This document shows, piece after piece, positions 24,940-34,055 of a stretch of DNA of 64,000 bases (positions are counted from its first letter, which is position 1; every line of letters starts with the position of its first letter). The stretch lies in assembly GCA_024278215.1 (NCBI GenBank), contig JAJRTR010000140.1:1-64000 (forward strand), given 5' to 3'. The DNA is from a bacterium (lineage in GTDB: Bacteria > UBP15 > UBA6099 > JAJRTR01). Both the position numbers and the translations under genes were made by a program. The notes beneath the pieces are model-generated. The model made no database searches, was not told where the DNA came from, and worked only from the letters and a program-made list of their open reading frames with translations.

Positions 24940-26082
24940 TTATTTCTCCGGAACGGCGGGCGCGTTGTCATTGCTGATGAAATACTTGCTTTGCCTGCTG
25001 GGAATCACAAGCGTTTCGTCTGAATACTTGTTGTCGACAATTCTGATAATGCGATAAAAACCGTCGGCATAGGCAGGTGTGTCGACGAAGACGACAGGCG
25101 GCGCTCCGGCCTGCCGCACATCCTTGCTGCTGTCGTTCCCCGTTAATAATAAATCTATTCTCCGCGGCTTGAGCGCGTCGACAAGCGCTTCGGGCGTATC
25201 TTCATATCTTTGCGTAAAGAGGATTTTCAGCGGCGCGTCCCCGTGTTCCCCGAGTACGCCTTCGAGCCAGTTGATCCTGCCCGTTTCATCATCAGCGTCA
25301 AGGATATGCTCCGACTGTGTATCCAGCGATACGAACAAATGACCGCCTAGCATGAAACTGTAATTCGCAGGTCCGAAACAGGCTTCCAGGTTATCATTCG
25401 CCGCATCTCCGAGGCCTGGCGCGACGAAAGTCGGCACATTTATTTTGTCGATGAAATCAAGAAATCTTTTTATTTCATCGGGGCGCGACCCGCTTGTGAT
25501 GTTGCCTGTGATAATGACAACAGCAGGATCAATCTTCGCGATATCCGATAACGTGCGGTCGAGTAGCAGTGTGTATTTTTTTGTTGTGTTCGCGTCGAGT
25601 TCGCGACCTACCTGCGGGTCGGATATGTAAAGTATGTTATAAGATTCGGGGAATTCCGCGACGACTTCGACAGCTCTGCGGCTGAGGTCGTCTCTTGTGC
25701 CTTTCGCGACATAAAGCCCATACAGGCCAGATTCGGTGTCCTGCGGTATCAAGGCTTTGTACCTGTAAGCCCTGATGTCGGCATCGGTTCCGCCCTTAAC
25801 AGGCACTTTTGCGGGCAGCCTGTCTCTTGTCACGCCCGGCAGCATGATACGTTCGCCGGTCGGCTTCTCCAGGTAGACCCGCAGCGTGCAGGAGCACTTG
25901 TCGTGAATTGCGATATCGAGGTCGACCGTTATGTAGTCGTTGGGTTTTACGATCTGGGGACGAGTGGATACGGGCTGCCTGATGAAGCCGAGTTCACCGC
26001 CCGGCCGGCGAGCGTCGCCGCGATCCACGCCGGTGAATATCACTGTTAAGCAACAAACGGCTATAATCGCGAATCTTCTCAT
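24940..26082 (-). CDS. Secreted metallophosphoesterase-like protein with missing metal ligands
   Basis: 380 residues from ATG 26082 (GGAG at 5-nt spacing) with a signal peptide (FAIIAVCCLTVIFTGVDRGDA). After an Ig-like N-domain the calcineurin-like core begins with NILYISDPQVG (usual D-x-H is DPQ). It continues with VVIITGNITSG (usual GD becomes GN), FVAPGLGD (usual GNHD is GLGD) and LLLTGNDSS (usual GHxH is GNDS). The overall order matches the family while most ligands are replaced, so catalysis is doubtful. A binding or structural role is likelier. It is last in the leftward rmlA-NEW3-TolC group. Confidence 0.7.
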   Translation of the reverse strand: MRRFAIIAVCCLTVIFTGVDRGDARRPGGELGFIRQPVSTRPQIVKPNDYITVDLDIAIHDKCSCTLRVYLEKPTGERIMLPGVTRDRLPAKVPVKGGTDADIRAYRYKALIPQDTESGLYGLYVAKGTRDDLSRRAVEVVAEFPESYNILYISDPQVGRELDANTTKKYTLLLDRTLSDIAKIDPAVVIITGNITSGSRPDEIKRFLDFIDKINVPTFVAPGLGDAANDNLEACFGPANYSFMLGGHLFVSLDTQSEHILDADDETGRINWLEGVLGEHGDAPLKILFTQRYEDTPEALVDALKPRRIDLLLTGNDSSKDVRQAGAPPVVFVDTPAYADGFYRIIRIVDNKYSDETLVIPSRQSKYFISNDNAPAVPEK

Positions 26083-26190
26083 GGAGGCTCCTGTCTGCGT
26101 ATGGCAACAAGTGGAATGACGCCATAAAATATTTATCTCCGTTACGCCGGGATCGTTGTCCGCAGGGGACAATCCGTACACCGTAACGTA

Positions 26191-27978
26191 TCAGTCGAAC
26201 TGGCCCATGAGCGCCCTGAGGTTCTCCTGCGCGGTGATCAGGTTTTCCTGTTCCTTGAAGACATTATCGAGCTGAGAAAAGTAACTGTTGCGGTAGTTGT
26301 CGACCTCGAACTGCTGGACTCTGTCGTATTCCCTGAGTTTGCGAGTGATGTTAAGTCTCTTGTCATAGATATCGAGTATAGCCTTCTGCATGTCGAGCTT
26401 ATCTTTTGTTTCTTTGTAATTACGAAAAGCCGTCCGGGCGTCGAGTTCTTCCTGCAGGATGAGATTCCGCAGTTCTTCACGGGATTCGTTGAGTTTCTCG
26501 AGTGTAACTTTATCTATTCCCTTTCTCTGAGTGCTGTCGTAGAGGTTCCACACGACACCGGCGCTGAGTGAATAGTTGTGGTCCTGTCTGCTGGACGAAG
26601 TAGAGAGTGAGGCGGGCATGTTCATGTATTGCTCGACACCCATATCGAGACCGTAAGTCTGGTTTGAATTATTTATGGTGAAAGCCGCCGCCGTCCTGCG
26701 GTTTTCGAGGCCGATATTAGCGGTAAATATCGGTTTATAGTCCCATGCAAGCTGTTGGTAGGCTCGTTCGGATTCCCATACTTCGCCTTCGGTCAGTTGC
26801 ACATCGTAGCTGTTTTTCACAGCAAGTTCGGCGACTTCCTCTTCAGTAAAATCGAACTCGGGCAGCTCGCCCACAAGTTTTACATCGTCGGCGATGGGCA
26901 TGTCGATTATCTTCATCAACTCATATTTCGTTTCGAGGGCGGAAAGTTCGAGGCGGCGGATACTGTCCTCCTCGTTGAGCACGTCGAGTTCGGCGGTGAG
27001 CACATCGAGGCGCGATACATCCTGCGCGATCTCGAAGCGTTTTTTCTGCTGCCAGTGTCTTTTCTTGTATTCTTCGAGCAGTTTTTTTCTTTCATTCACC
27101 TGTTGTTGATTGAGCAGGAGTGTGAAGAAGTCCACCCTCACATCCCGGATGACTTCGCGCAGTTTCTGCTCGTAGTTGCTTATGGCGGTCCTGCGGACCT
27201 TTCTTATGCCGACCTGCGAGGACGGGTCGCGGCCCCACTCGATCAATCGGCGCGAATAGCGAAGCGACACTTTTGTGCCTGCTTTTGTGCGGTCGGAAGT
27301 CGTAGTTGACGAACTGAGCAGATCGTTGATTTCGTTAAGGCTGTCGACAAGGTCCTGGAGTTCCTGCACGTCGACGCCTGTGCCGGGGATAGTCTGGTTG
27401 GCGACACGCTCGAGTTTTCTTAAAGACTCAGCCCTGTAGTAGTCGCCCGAAGGCCTCAGGAACTGGCTGATGTCGATGCCGTACTGAGACGCAAGGGAAG
27501 AAACCTGGTCCATGTCGACACCAGCGAGTGCGGAAGCGTCGATCCCGGACGAGCTGCTGCCGCTGCTCGAGACGCCGAATCCTGCCGCTGCGTCCGGAGA
27601 CGCCGTTGAAAGGACAGCTTGCGGGTTGTGTGAATAATTACTCACGGTCTTGAGCACCGAGCCCTGCCCACGGTCGAAACCGGCGATGAAATCCAGGTGT
27701 GAGAAGAAGCGTGACCGGTCGATCATCTCGTCGCCCTTGATAGCGTTCAATGCCGCGACACGTTTTTTGAGTTCGGGGTTGTTTTCGAGCGCGAGTTCTA
27801 TGCACTTCTCCACCGTTAGAACCGTCGGTGGAGACGGCACCTTTTCGTCGAGTTCTTTGATTATCGCATCGACGCCCTCGAAATCCGCGCCGGCGCGTGC
27901 TGCGAAACACGCCATAAGCAGCACGGTAATAACTATCGAAGTCATTTTTCTCATTATCGTTTTCATATCTACCGCCAT
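26191..27978 (-). CDS. TolC-family outer membrane efflux protein
   Basis: 595 residues. ATG 27978 has GGAG at 5-nt spacing and is followed by a signal peptide (SIVITVLLMACFAARAGA). LTVEKCIELALENNPELKKRVAALNAIKGD is the standard start of a TolC repeat. The second half repeats the heptad pattern (LAVKNSYDVQLTEGEVWESERAYQQLAWDYKP...YSLSAGVVWNLYD) and ends with FEVDNYRNSYFSQLDNVFKEQENLITAQENLRALMG. There is an unusual insertion of about 130 residues (DASALAGVDMDQVSS...LVDSLNEINDLLSSS) near residues 100-240. It forms an outer-membrane exit channel. No matching inner-membrane pump is beside it. Confidence 0.87.
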   Translation of the reverse strand: MAVDMKTIMRKMTSIVITVLLMACFAARAGADFEGVDAIIKELDEKVPSPPTVLTVEKCIELALENNPELKKRVAALNAIKGDEMIDRSRFFSHLDFIAGFDRGQGSVLKTVSNYSHNPQAVLSTASPDAAAGFGVSSSGSSSSGIDASALAGVDMDQVSSLASQYGIDISQFLRPSGDYYRAESLRKLERVANQTIPGTGVDVQELQDLVDSLNEINDLLSSSTTTSDRTKAGTKVSLRYSRRLIEWGRDPSSQVGIRKVRRTAISNYEQKLREVIRDVRVDFFTLLLNQQQVNERKKLLEEYKKRHWQQKKRFEIAQDVSRLDVLTAELDVLNEEDSIRRLELSALETKYELMKIIDMPIADDVKLVGELPEFDFTEEEVAELAVKNSYDVQLTEGEVWESERAYQQLAWDYKPIFTANIGLENRRTAAAFTINNSNQTYGLDMGVEQYMNMPASLSTSSSRQDHNYSLSAGVVWNLYDSTQRKGIDKVTLEKLNESREELRNLILQEELDARTAFRNYKETKDKLDMQKAILDIYDKRLNITRKLREYDRVQQFEVDNYRNSYFSQLDNVFKEQENLITAQENLRALMGQFD

Positions 27979-28041
27979 ATCTGCTCCAAACGGATTCGTT
28001 TCGGCCTGCCGAAGCCCGGGCCGCCTTCAGGATACGTATAT

Positions 28042-29652
28042 TTATCTCCGGCTGACCCTGACAAGGATTATTGCAATAATGATCAGGAACCCCAGTAATG
28101 CCAGCACCATAAAGATCGGTCCCTTGAGGTTTGTCTTGGCCTCGATTTTTACTCTCAAGTTCTTCTGGTCCGATTTTATCGTCGATCCCTCATATTCCGT
28201 GCTGCCTTCTATTCGCAACTCGAATTCACCGACCTCGACATCGTCGGGCGGCAGGATTGCGATCAGCACTTCCTGTTCTTTCCTCGGTTGTAGAGATTTG
28301 ACTTCCTCGGGATCAAAATTCAGCTTCCACTCGTAGGGAAGTTCTTTTTCAAACCGGATATTCGACAGTTTCACAGTGCCGCTGTTTTTGATAGTCATCT
28401 TCGTGTTGATGGTTTCGCCGACTTTGATCTCGTAATAAAGCGTGTTGAGTGAAATCTCGAATTTCCCTGTGCCGCGGGGGGTCAGTTCGAGACGCTCGAA
28501 TCCTATCTTCAGGGCCTTCAGGCCTTCTTCCTGAACAGCGCCGGGGTTGTCTTTTTCATATTCCTTAACAGTTTTAATCGCTTTTTCATCGCCGACAACC
28601 GCATAGAAAGGCACTGCTTTCTTCAGTTCCTTCGCGGGAAGCGTGTCGGGCACATTGACCTTGAGCGTCAGCGAGTGTTTGGTGATTCCGGGCGAGAATT
28701 TAACACGTGAAAGCTGGTTACCTTTATCCTGATATTTGTACTGGTATTTTTCGGGCAGATTAACCACTGCCAGCGTGAATGTCTTTTCGTTTTCCGCGAG
28801 TCTTTCAAGGTCGATGCCGAAGTCCACCCAGGTCCCCAGCTGGCCTTCCTGCGCGAATTGCAGTGATGAAACCCTGACGATGTCCACAGTGGATTTCTTC
28901 ACCAGGCGAATGTTGCGGATATCTTCCTGGTTGTGATATTTCAGGATCACACTGACTTCGTCCGCATTGCTGTTGAGTTTAAAATCAAGGTCCACGTTTT
29001 TTTTCAGCGGAAGCTTTTTTACTTTTATTTCAAAAGGATCACCGATGACAGTGGAGCCGACTTTGATCGAAACATACAGGTTTTCGATAGTGAGCAGGCC
29101 GGCTACATCTTCTTTCTTGATACCTGCCTCGGGCAGCCCCTCGCCGAGTCCTATCTTCGCAAGCTCCAGGTCCGAATCGTTTTTCAGCGTTAATGCCATG
29201 TGACGGTTGTTTTCTTCGTCGATATACTGGTATGCGTCGACAAGCGTTATATGGGTTGCATCCTGAAGGAATGAAAGAGCGGTTTTCGCGAGATCAATCT
29301 TTGCCTGCTCCAGTTTACGGGCCGAATTCTTCATTTCCGTATCGGCGTCGCTGACTTCCTTGCCCTTGACGACATCGAGGTTATACAATTCCTCGAGGTC
29401 CTTTAAATTCTTCTGGGCATCTTCGTAGAAGTCCTGCTCTGTCTGCAACGAGAGTTTTGCCTCATCGAGCCGGAGCAACTTCAACTGAGTTTCTTTACTT
29501 ACCGCTGCTTTAGAAACCGGCTCGACCGCGCCGCATGGAGTCCCCGACAATAACAAAACCACAATCGCGGCAATCATTAACAACGGTCGCGCTAATGCGC
29601 CTTTTTTTATGCTGTTCTTTTGAACATCAACTGCTCTTCTGAATGTTTTCAT
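28042..29652 (-). CDS. NEW3/COG1470-like membrane-anchored protein with coiled-coil N-terminus
   Basis: 536 residues. A signal or anchor segment (LLMIAAIVVLLLSGTPCGA) precedes a coiled-coil region (residues 55-130, LRLDEAKLSLQTEQDFYEDAQKNLKDLEELYNLD...). Several Ig-like beta modules follow, the last of NEW3 type (GETINTKMTIKNSGTVKLSNIRFE and SLQPRKEQEVLIAILPPDDVEVGEFELRIEG), and the protein ends with a C-terminal membrane helix (MVLALLGFLIIIAIILVRVSRR). It faces the periplasm and may act as a docking partner for the TolC-like protein encoded 63 bp further on (inference). GAGG precedes the ATG. Confidence 0.7.
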   Translation of the reverse strand: MKTFRRAVDVQKNSIKKGALARPLLMIAAIVVLLLSGTPCGAVEPVSKAAVSKETQLKLLRLDEAKLSLQTEQDFYEDAQKNLKDLEELYNLDVVKGKEVSDADTEMKNSARKLEQAKIDLAKTALSFLQDATHITLVDAYQYIDEENNRHMALTLKNDSDLELAKIGLGEGLPEAGIKKEDVAGLLTIENLYVSIKVGSTVIGDPFEIKVKKLPLKKNVDLDFKLNSNADEVSVILKYHNQEDIRNIRLVKKSTVDIVRVSSLQFAQEGQLGTWVDFGIDLERLAENEKTFTLAVVNLPEKYQYKYQDKGNQLSRVKFSPGITKHSLTLKVNVPDTLPAKELKKAVPFYAVVGDEKAIKTVKEYEKDNPGAVQEEGLKALKIGFERLELTPRGTGKFEISLNTLYYEIKVGETINTKMTIKNSGTVKLSNIRFEKELPYEWKLNFDPEEVKSLQPRKEQEVLIAILPPDDVEVGEFELRIEGSTEYEGSTIKSDQKNLRVKIEAKTNLKGPIFMVLALLGFLIIIAIILVRVSRR

Positions 29653-29781
29653 GGCATTTCCTCTTATAAACGCCGCATTCCCGCGACTGGATTTAAGATA
29701 TTGGGAACCTGCTCCGGGCTAACGATAGTTGTGCAGCCCCGACCGCGCGCCCCCGTTCCCGCACCTCATACTTACATGGCT

Positions 29782-30846
29782 CTACGGCAACGCCAGCCTG
29801 CACCTGTCGCCGACTACCATGTCGACGACCCGGGGCCTGCCTTTCGATTTCTCAATCACCACATTGCTGCCGATAAGGCTCGACTCGATCCTGGCGCTGA
29901 CGCCGGATATCGTCGTGCTGTTCATCACGATGCTGTTTTCTATTTCACTGTTTTCTATTATTACATTCGTATCTATTGATGTATACGGTCCAACGTATGA
30001 ATCGACTATTTCCGCGCCCCGCGCGATCACCACCGGTCCGCTGATCCTGCTGCGCACGACCCGCGCCCCCCTCGCGACAACTATCTCGCCGGCGAGCGAG
30101 CTTGCCTCGTCGACCCTGCCTCTTATCTCGCCCTTCACGTCATCGAGTATCGCCCTGTTGGCCTCGATCATGTCGGACTTCCGGCCCGTGTCTTTCCACC
30201 AGCCGTCTACGATATGGTGCGTCACCTCGCAACCCATCCTGATCAACTGTGATATTGTATCCGTGATCTCGAGTTCGCCCCGTGCCGACGGTTCGATGCT
30301 TTTCGCCGCCTTGAACACTTTCGGATTGAAGATATACACTCCGATCACGGCAAGATTCGACTTCGGTTTCCGGGGTTTCTCCTCTATGCTGACAATCTGC
30401 GGGCCTTTGACTTCCGCGACACCGAAATGCTGCGGTTCCGGCACTTCCTTGAGCATTATCGCGGCATCCTGCCCGCCCCTGCCGTATGCGTCGACAAGCC
30501 CCGTAAGACCCTTCTGGAGCAGGTTGTCGCCCAGATACAACAGGAATGTGTCGTCGCCGACAAAGTCTTCGGCGCAGAGCACCGCGTGGGCTATTCCTTT
30601 AGTCTCTGGCTGGTCTATATATGTAAACTTCATTCCCCGGTCGGCACCGTCTCCGAGCAGAGGTTCGATGTCCCCGCGGTTATCGCTCACCACGATGCCC
30701 AGTTCTTTTATGCCCACTCCGGCAAACGCTTCGAACGCATAGTGTATCACCGGCTTATTAGCCACTGGTATCAGTTGTTTCGGAAGGGAATATGTAATCG
30801 GCCTCATTCGAGTGCCTTTACCGGCGCACAGTATCAGACCCTTCAT
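29782..30846 (-). CDS. rmlA: Glucose-1-phosphate thymidylyltransferase, long form
   Basis: 354 residues. The N-terminal nucleotidyltransferase has LILCAGKGTRMRPITYSLPKQLIPVANKP (phosphate loop and Lys) and TFLLYLGDNLL, with substrate motif VIGVYIFNP and DGWWKDTGRKSDMIEAN. A C-terminal left-handed beta-helix (IVVARGARVVRSRISGPVVIARG...) extends it beyond short RmlA, so it matches the long-form family. It makes dTDP-glucose from glucose-1-phosphate and dTTP, feeding surface-sugar synthesis, though nucleotide specificity cannot be fixed from sequence. GAGG is 6 nt before the ATG. Confidence 0.9.
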   Translation of the reverse strand: MKGLILCAGKGTRMRPITYSLPKQLIPVANKPVIHYAFEAFAGVGIKELGIVVSDNRGDIEPLLGDGADRGMKFTYIDQPETKGIAHAVLCAEDFVGDDTFLLYLGDNLLQKGLTGLVDAYGRGGQDAAIMLKEVPEPQHFGVAEVKGPQIVSIEEKPRKPKSNLAVIGVYIFNPKVFKAAKSIEPSARGELEITDTISQLIRMGCEVTHHIVDGWWKDTGRKSDMIEANRAILDDVKGEIRGRVDEASSLAGEIVVARGARVVRSRISGPVVIARGAEIVDSYVGPYTSIDTNVIIENSEIENSIVMNSTTISGVSARIESSLIGSNVVIEKSKGRPRVVDMVVGDRCRLALP

Positions 30847-31537
30847 TCAGAACCTCTTCTTCTGTTGCTCTATTTCCCGGCTTATTCCTCTTGAACAGTA
30901 AATCATGTGTTTTCGGCCTGTTCCGCCGTCAGAAATTTCGTACAAGTTTTAATCCATACATGTAGTATCTATTGCCCGACCTGCCATTACATATTGAAAA
31001 TATATGGTTTAAATCTTCAGGTGGATGTCTCTATTCCATATCCGTATCCGTCATATTAGATCTGACACGACAGAAGTGTCGGAATTTCCGACCACCCGGT
31101 CAATAATGAATTGAAGTATATCTTTCATTTCGCTGTGTGTCAATGCAATATTTGGCCTAAATCAGGGATTTATACAGGCATTAGCAGCTCGCGATTGAAA
31201 TGCCGCGCAAGAAGAGCCAATTGCAACATTATGTTCGTAGCGAGGTCGAGCGTAATTGTTCAGAGCAAGGCGGAGGTGTAAAATCCTCGCAGGCGTACTT
31301 GTAGAGTACGTCGAGGACGATTTTGAGCCGACAACGCAGCTATGGTGGCCCTAACGAGCAGAATTATCGTAATTCGTGGCTGAACGAAAACCCTGAAAGG
31401 AAGAATTCATAAAAAGTGCAAACGAAGATATGTCACGCTCTTTCCAGTTATTATGGGATATGGGATGTAGATATCGTCTCGACTGTTGTTTGTGCTGTTT
31501 TTACTTTGATTCAGGCTGCTCATATTGTTGCAAATAT
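30847..31537. other. Intergenic region with a MITE copy and small palindromes
   Basis: About 690 bp without a gene. It contains the MITE copy at 31214-31381 and a perfect palindrome GTCGGAA-T-TTCCGAC at 31078-31092, directly preceded by GACAC...GTGTC. It separates two leftward genes, and a promoter for rmlA is expected here but was not identified. Confidence 0.5.
31214..31381 (+). mobile_element. 178-bp MITE-like element, copy C, right end diverged
   Basis: The left end and interior are intact (GAGCCAATTGCAACATTATG, then GTACTTGTAGAGTAC). The right end departs from the family (TAATTCGTGGCT instead of TTTTGCAATTGGCTC) and runs into the motif GGCTGAACGAAAAC, which is also found at about 49452 and, slightly changed, near 3516. 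This copy has lost a terminal repeat and is probably immobile. Confidence 0.8.
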
Positions 31538-32245
31538 TCAATGGGCGCTAAGATCGTTCATCGCGTGCTCGACTATCTCATAATCTTCCGGCGTATCCAC
31601 ATCAAGCGAATAAATACGATCATATTCCACGAATCCGACATTCCTGCCGAGGTATACGTGTACGCCGGTACGCCCTTCCGTGGCGAACAGCACGGATGCG
31701 CGGACAGCCATTACAGCCCCGTCCAGCAGATAGAGGTCGGGCAGCAGTTGGCGGCGATAATCCCCGCACTCCATGAACGGTACGAGCGCGCCGTTCTCGT
31801 CTGCACGCTTCATCCACTCCGGCCTCTGGTTTACCCTGAATGCCGACACGACGGAATCGTATTCTGAATTCACGAGTTTTTCAATAATTTCATCAATTGC
31901 GCCCGGTTTCCGCACGGGGACATTTGTCTGCATCAACACCGCCACATCAGTCTTCACACCTTCCTGCGCCTCGAGGTGTCTCACAACATGACGGAGCGAA
32001 TCCTCGATGGCGGCGGTATCGCCGGAAATATCTTCAGGCCGCCGGACGACCTCCGCCCCGAACTCACGCGCCACGGCTGCGATGTCGTCCGCGTCGGTGG
32101 ATACTATCACCCTGTCGAGCTTCTCCGCCGCCCGCGCCGCCTCGATCACATAGCCTATCATCGGTTTGCCGTTTATCGGTTTTATATTTTTTCCCGGCAA
32201 TCCTTTACTGCCGCCGCGCGCCGGTATGATTCCAACTATGTACAT
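31538..32245 (-). CDS. CMP-sugar synthetase (acylneuraminate cytidylyltransferase family)
   Basis: 235 residues. It has IIPARGGSKGLPGKNIKPINGKPMIGY (CTP-binding loop), VIVSTDADDIAAVAREFGAEVVRRPEDISGD and VLMQTNVPVRKP, characteristic of NeuA/PseF/KdsB-like cytidylyltransferases. These activate nonulosonic acids with CTP. It lacks the C-terminal domain of long NeuA proteins. GAGGGG precedes the ATG. The target sugar (sialic, legionaminic, pseudaminic or other) cannot be told from this gene alone, and no nonulosonic acid synthase is in the window. Confidence 0.88.
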   Translation of the reverse strand: MYIVGIIPARGGSKGLPGKNIKPINGKPMIGYVIEAARAAEKLDRVIVSTDADDIAAVAREFGAEVVRRPEDISGDTAAIEDSLRHVVRHLEAQEGVKTDVAVLMQTNVPVRKPGAIDEIIEKLVNSEYDSVVSAFRVNQRPEWMKRADENGALVPFMECGDYRRQLLPDLYLLDGAVMAVRASVLFATEGRTGVHVYLGRNVGFVEYDRIYSLDVDTPEDYEIVEHAMNDLSAH

Positions 32246-32260
32246 TTTCCCCTCTTCCTC

Positions 32261-32644
32261 TCATTCCGCCGTTATCCTGAGTGTCCTGCCGTCTTCACCG
32301 ATATTTGTGAACAGGTCTATGGGCTTGCCCTTTTCCAGCATGCCGAGAATCTCTTCCAGACTCGATTCCGAACCTGGGATAGACGACTCTTTCGGGATGA
32401 ACCTGAAAAACAGCCTCACCAGCGACATCGGTATGCGTATCGGTGTCAGGTTCTTGTACTTCCCGGACGATTTCCCTCTCATCTCGACACTCAGCCATCG
32501 CAGTTCTTCTTTGCTTTCTGCACAGGACGAACCTTTTTTCTCGGACTTGTCCAGAGCTTCAATCAGCCGCACACCCTGCTCGGGCGTTATATTGCCGTCC
32601 TTTATCATGTTCAGTATCTCGAGTTTTTCCTCGCTGTCACTCAT
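32261..32644 (-). CDS. Small SHOCT-like (YvlB N-terminal type) protein
   Basis: 127 residues from the second ATG (32644), because GGGAG sits 8 nt before it and only 2 nt before the first ATG. The N-terminal helix pair LEILNMIKDGNITPEQGVRLIEAL is the SHOCT-like motif found before DUF4097 or in regulators. The rest (VRLFFRFIPKE, LEEILGMLEKGKPIDLFTNIGEDGRTLRITAE) is unassigned. A similar helix motif (SIKRGDLTPDEGAMLLEEL) ends the adjacent DUF2089 protein, so the two are probably functionally tied. Confidence 0.65.
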   Translation of the reverse strand: MSDSEEKLEILNMIKDGNITPEQGVRLIEALDKSEKKGSSCAESKEELRWLSVEMRGKSSGKYKNLTPIRIPMSLVRLFFRFIPKESSIPGSESSLEEILGMLEKGKPIDLFTNIGEDGRTLRITAE

Positions 32645-32745
32645 GTTCATATCTCCCGCGTATCTGCATTTTTATGTTCAACGGCTAATTGTAACTATTC
32701 ACAGAGGCTTTCGCTTCTGGTCTTTTGTGCCGGAAACAATCCCGG

Positions 32746-33117
32746 TCACAACTCCTCGAGCAGCATGGCGCCTTCGTCGGGAGTAAGGTCGCCCCTTTTT
32801 ATTGAATCTATGATCTCGCGACGCCTTTTCCTGAGTGTCTCGGGGTCCGGTTTCCTGGCATTCGACAATTTTGCGATAACCAGGTCCAGCTTGTTCCTCA
32901 CAGTAGGATAGGAAAGCCCAAGCCTTTTTTCCATTTCTTTTATGTTTCCGCGGCTGATCACAAACAGTTCCACAAAACGCGATTCTTCATCCGCCAGTGT
33001 CGAAAAAACACCGTGGCCGAATTCTCCTTCAATTGCAGTACCGCATTTCTTACATGTCAGCCTTGTTATCACCAGTTCGCTGTCGCAAACCGGACACTGG
33101 CTTACTGCCGGTTTCAT
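32746..33117 (-). CDS. DUF2089-family zinc-ribbon/HTH protein
   Basis: 123 residues from ATG 33117, with GAGAGGAC upstream; a TTG at 33150 gives a poorer start. Two CxxC knuckles (CPVCDSEL, CKKCGTAI) form a zinc ribbon. FVELFVISRGNIKEMEKRLGLSYPTVRNKLDLVI is the DUF2089 helix-turn-helix, and the SHOCT-like end SIKRGDLTPDEGAMLLEEL follows. DUF2089 proteins are presumed DNA-binding regulators of small membrane-associated partners encoded beside them, as here. The MITE copy D lies directly upstream of this gene. Confidence 0.85.
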   Translation of the reverse strand: MKPAVSQCPVCDSELVITRLTCKKCGTAIEGEFGHGVFSTLADEESRFVELFVISRGNIKEMEKRLGLSYPTVRNKLDLVIAKLSNARKPDPETLRKRRREIIDSIKRGDLTPDEGAMLLEEL

Positions 33118-33157
33118 CTTTGTTATTGTCCTCTCTGTGGAAAATCCCAAGTCTATC

Positions 33158-33335
33158 GAGCCAATTGCAAAATTCTGATTCTGCTACGGTCGGCTGCTAT
33201 TGTCCATAGCTGCGTTGTCGGCATAAAATCGTCCTCGACGTACTCTACAAGTACGCCTGCGAGGATTTTACACCTCCGCTTTGCTCTTAACAATTTCGCT
33301 CGACCTCGCTACGAACATAATTTTGCAATTGGCTC
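33158..33335 (-). mobile_element. 178-bp MITE-like element, copy D, with 4-bp target duplication
   Basis: Full copy in reverse orientation, ends GAGCCAATTGCAAAATT and AATTTTGCAATTGGCTC exact. The flanks are TATC on both sides (33154-33157 and 33336-33339). It lies 40 bp upstream of the DUF2089 gene start and may carry or displace its promoter. Confidence 0.9.
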
Positions 33336-33500
33336 TATCTTTCATTATTATAAAATTATTATTGAAATGTTTGATAAAATCAAAGGATAGTCTTCAAATA
33401 ATCAACTGATCTCGTATAAACATATTATGTCGGCCCACAGGAAATAATAATTATTTTAAAGATTGCATTGATATATTTCCGTAAAATACTAAAATATATA

Positions 33501-33506
33501 TATAAT
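33501..33506 (+). promoter_or_regulatory. Possible -10 box of the response regulator gene
   Basis: TATAAT in an AT-rich stretch 20 bp before the ATG at 33526. No good ribosome site is present, so the transcript may be leaderless or nearly so. A -35 element was not convincing. Confidence 0.3.
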
Positions 33507-33525
33507 TTTCAATTCCGGACTAAAT

Positions 33526-33957
33526 ATGACAGAACAACAGCAAAAGAGAAATGTGCTGGTCGTTGAAGATGACCACGATACAAACGAGATGATTTCAGAT
33601 ATTCTAAGCCGGGCAGGATATGCACCTCTTGCGGCCTTCAACGGGGAAACCGGGGTGAAGATCGCAAAGACTGAAAAACCCGACTTGATCCTCCTCGACC
33701 TGATGTTGCCGGATATTGACGGACTTGAGGTATGCAGGCAACTCGCAGGTAACGAAAATACACGCTCCATTCCCATCATCGTTCTCACATGCAAAAAAGA
33801 ATTATCCACCAAGCTGTCTTCATTTGTCGCAGGTGCAAAGCGTTTCCTCACCAAACCATTCGACGACAAAGAACTGTTGAACGAAATAAGCCGCACTCTG
33901 CGCCAGAAAAACATGCAGGCACATGACGGCAGCAACTTTATCGAACCACGTGACTAG
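33526..33957 (+). CDS. Stand-alone response regulator receiver protein (CheY-like)
   Basis: 143 residues, a single receiver domain. Acidic pocket VVEDDHD, phosphoacceptor Asp in LILLDLMLPDIDG, switch Thr in IIVLTCKK and Lys in LTKPFDD are all present. No output domain. It is isolated from kinases in this window; the orphan kinase at 20600 is a possible partner. The ATG has no strong ribosome site. Confidence 0.92.
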   Translation: MTEQQQKRNVLVVEDDHDTNEMISDILSRAGYAPLAAFNGETGVKIAKTEKPDLILLDLMLPDIDGLEVCRQLAGNENTRSIPIIVLTCKKELSTKLSSFVAGAKRFLTKPFDDKELLNEISRTLRQKNMQAHDGSNFIEPRD

Positions 33958-34055
33958 TTTGATTCCCGCCAGCTATCTTTTCTGTTCCTGATAATTCAAG
34001 CGTCAGACAAAAATCCGCATGTTCCAACGGCGCAGGTTTGTGTCGCCCGGCAGGG

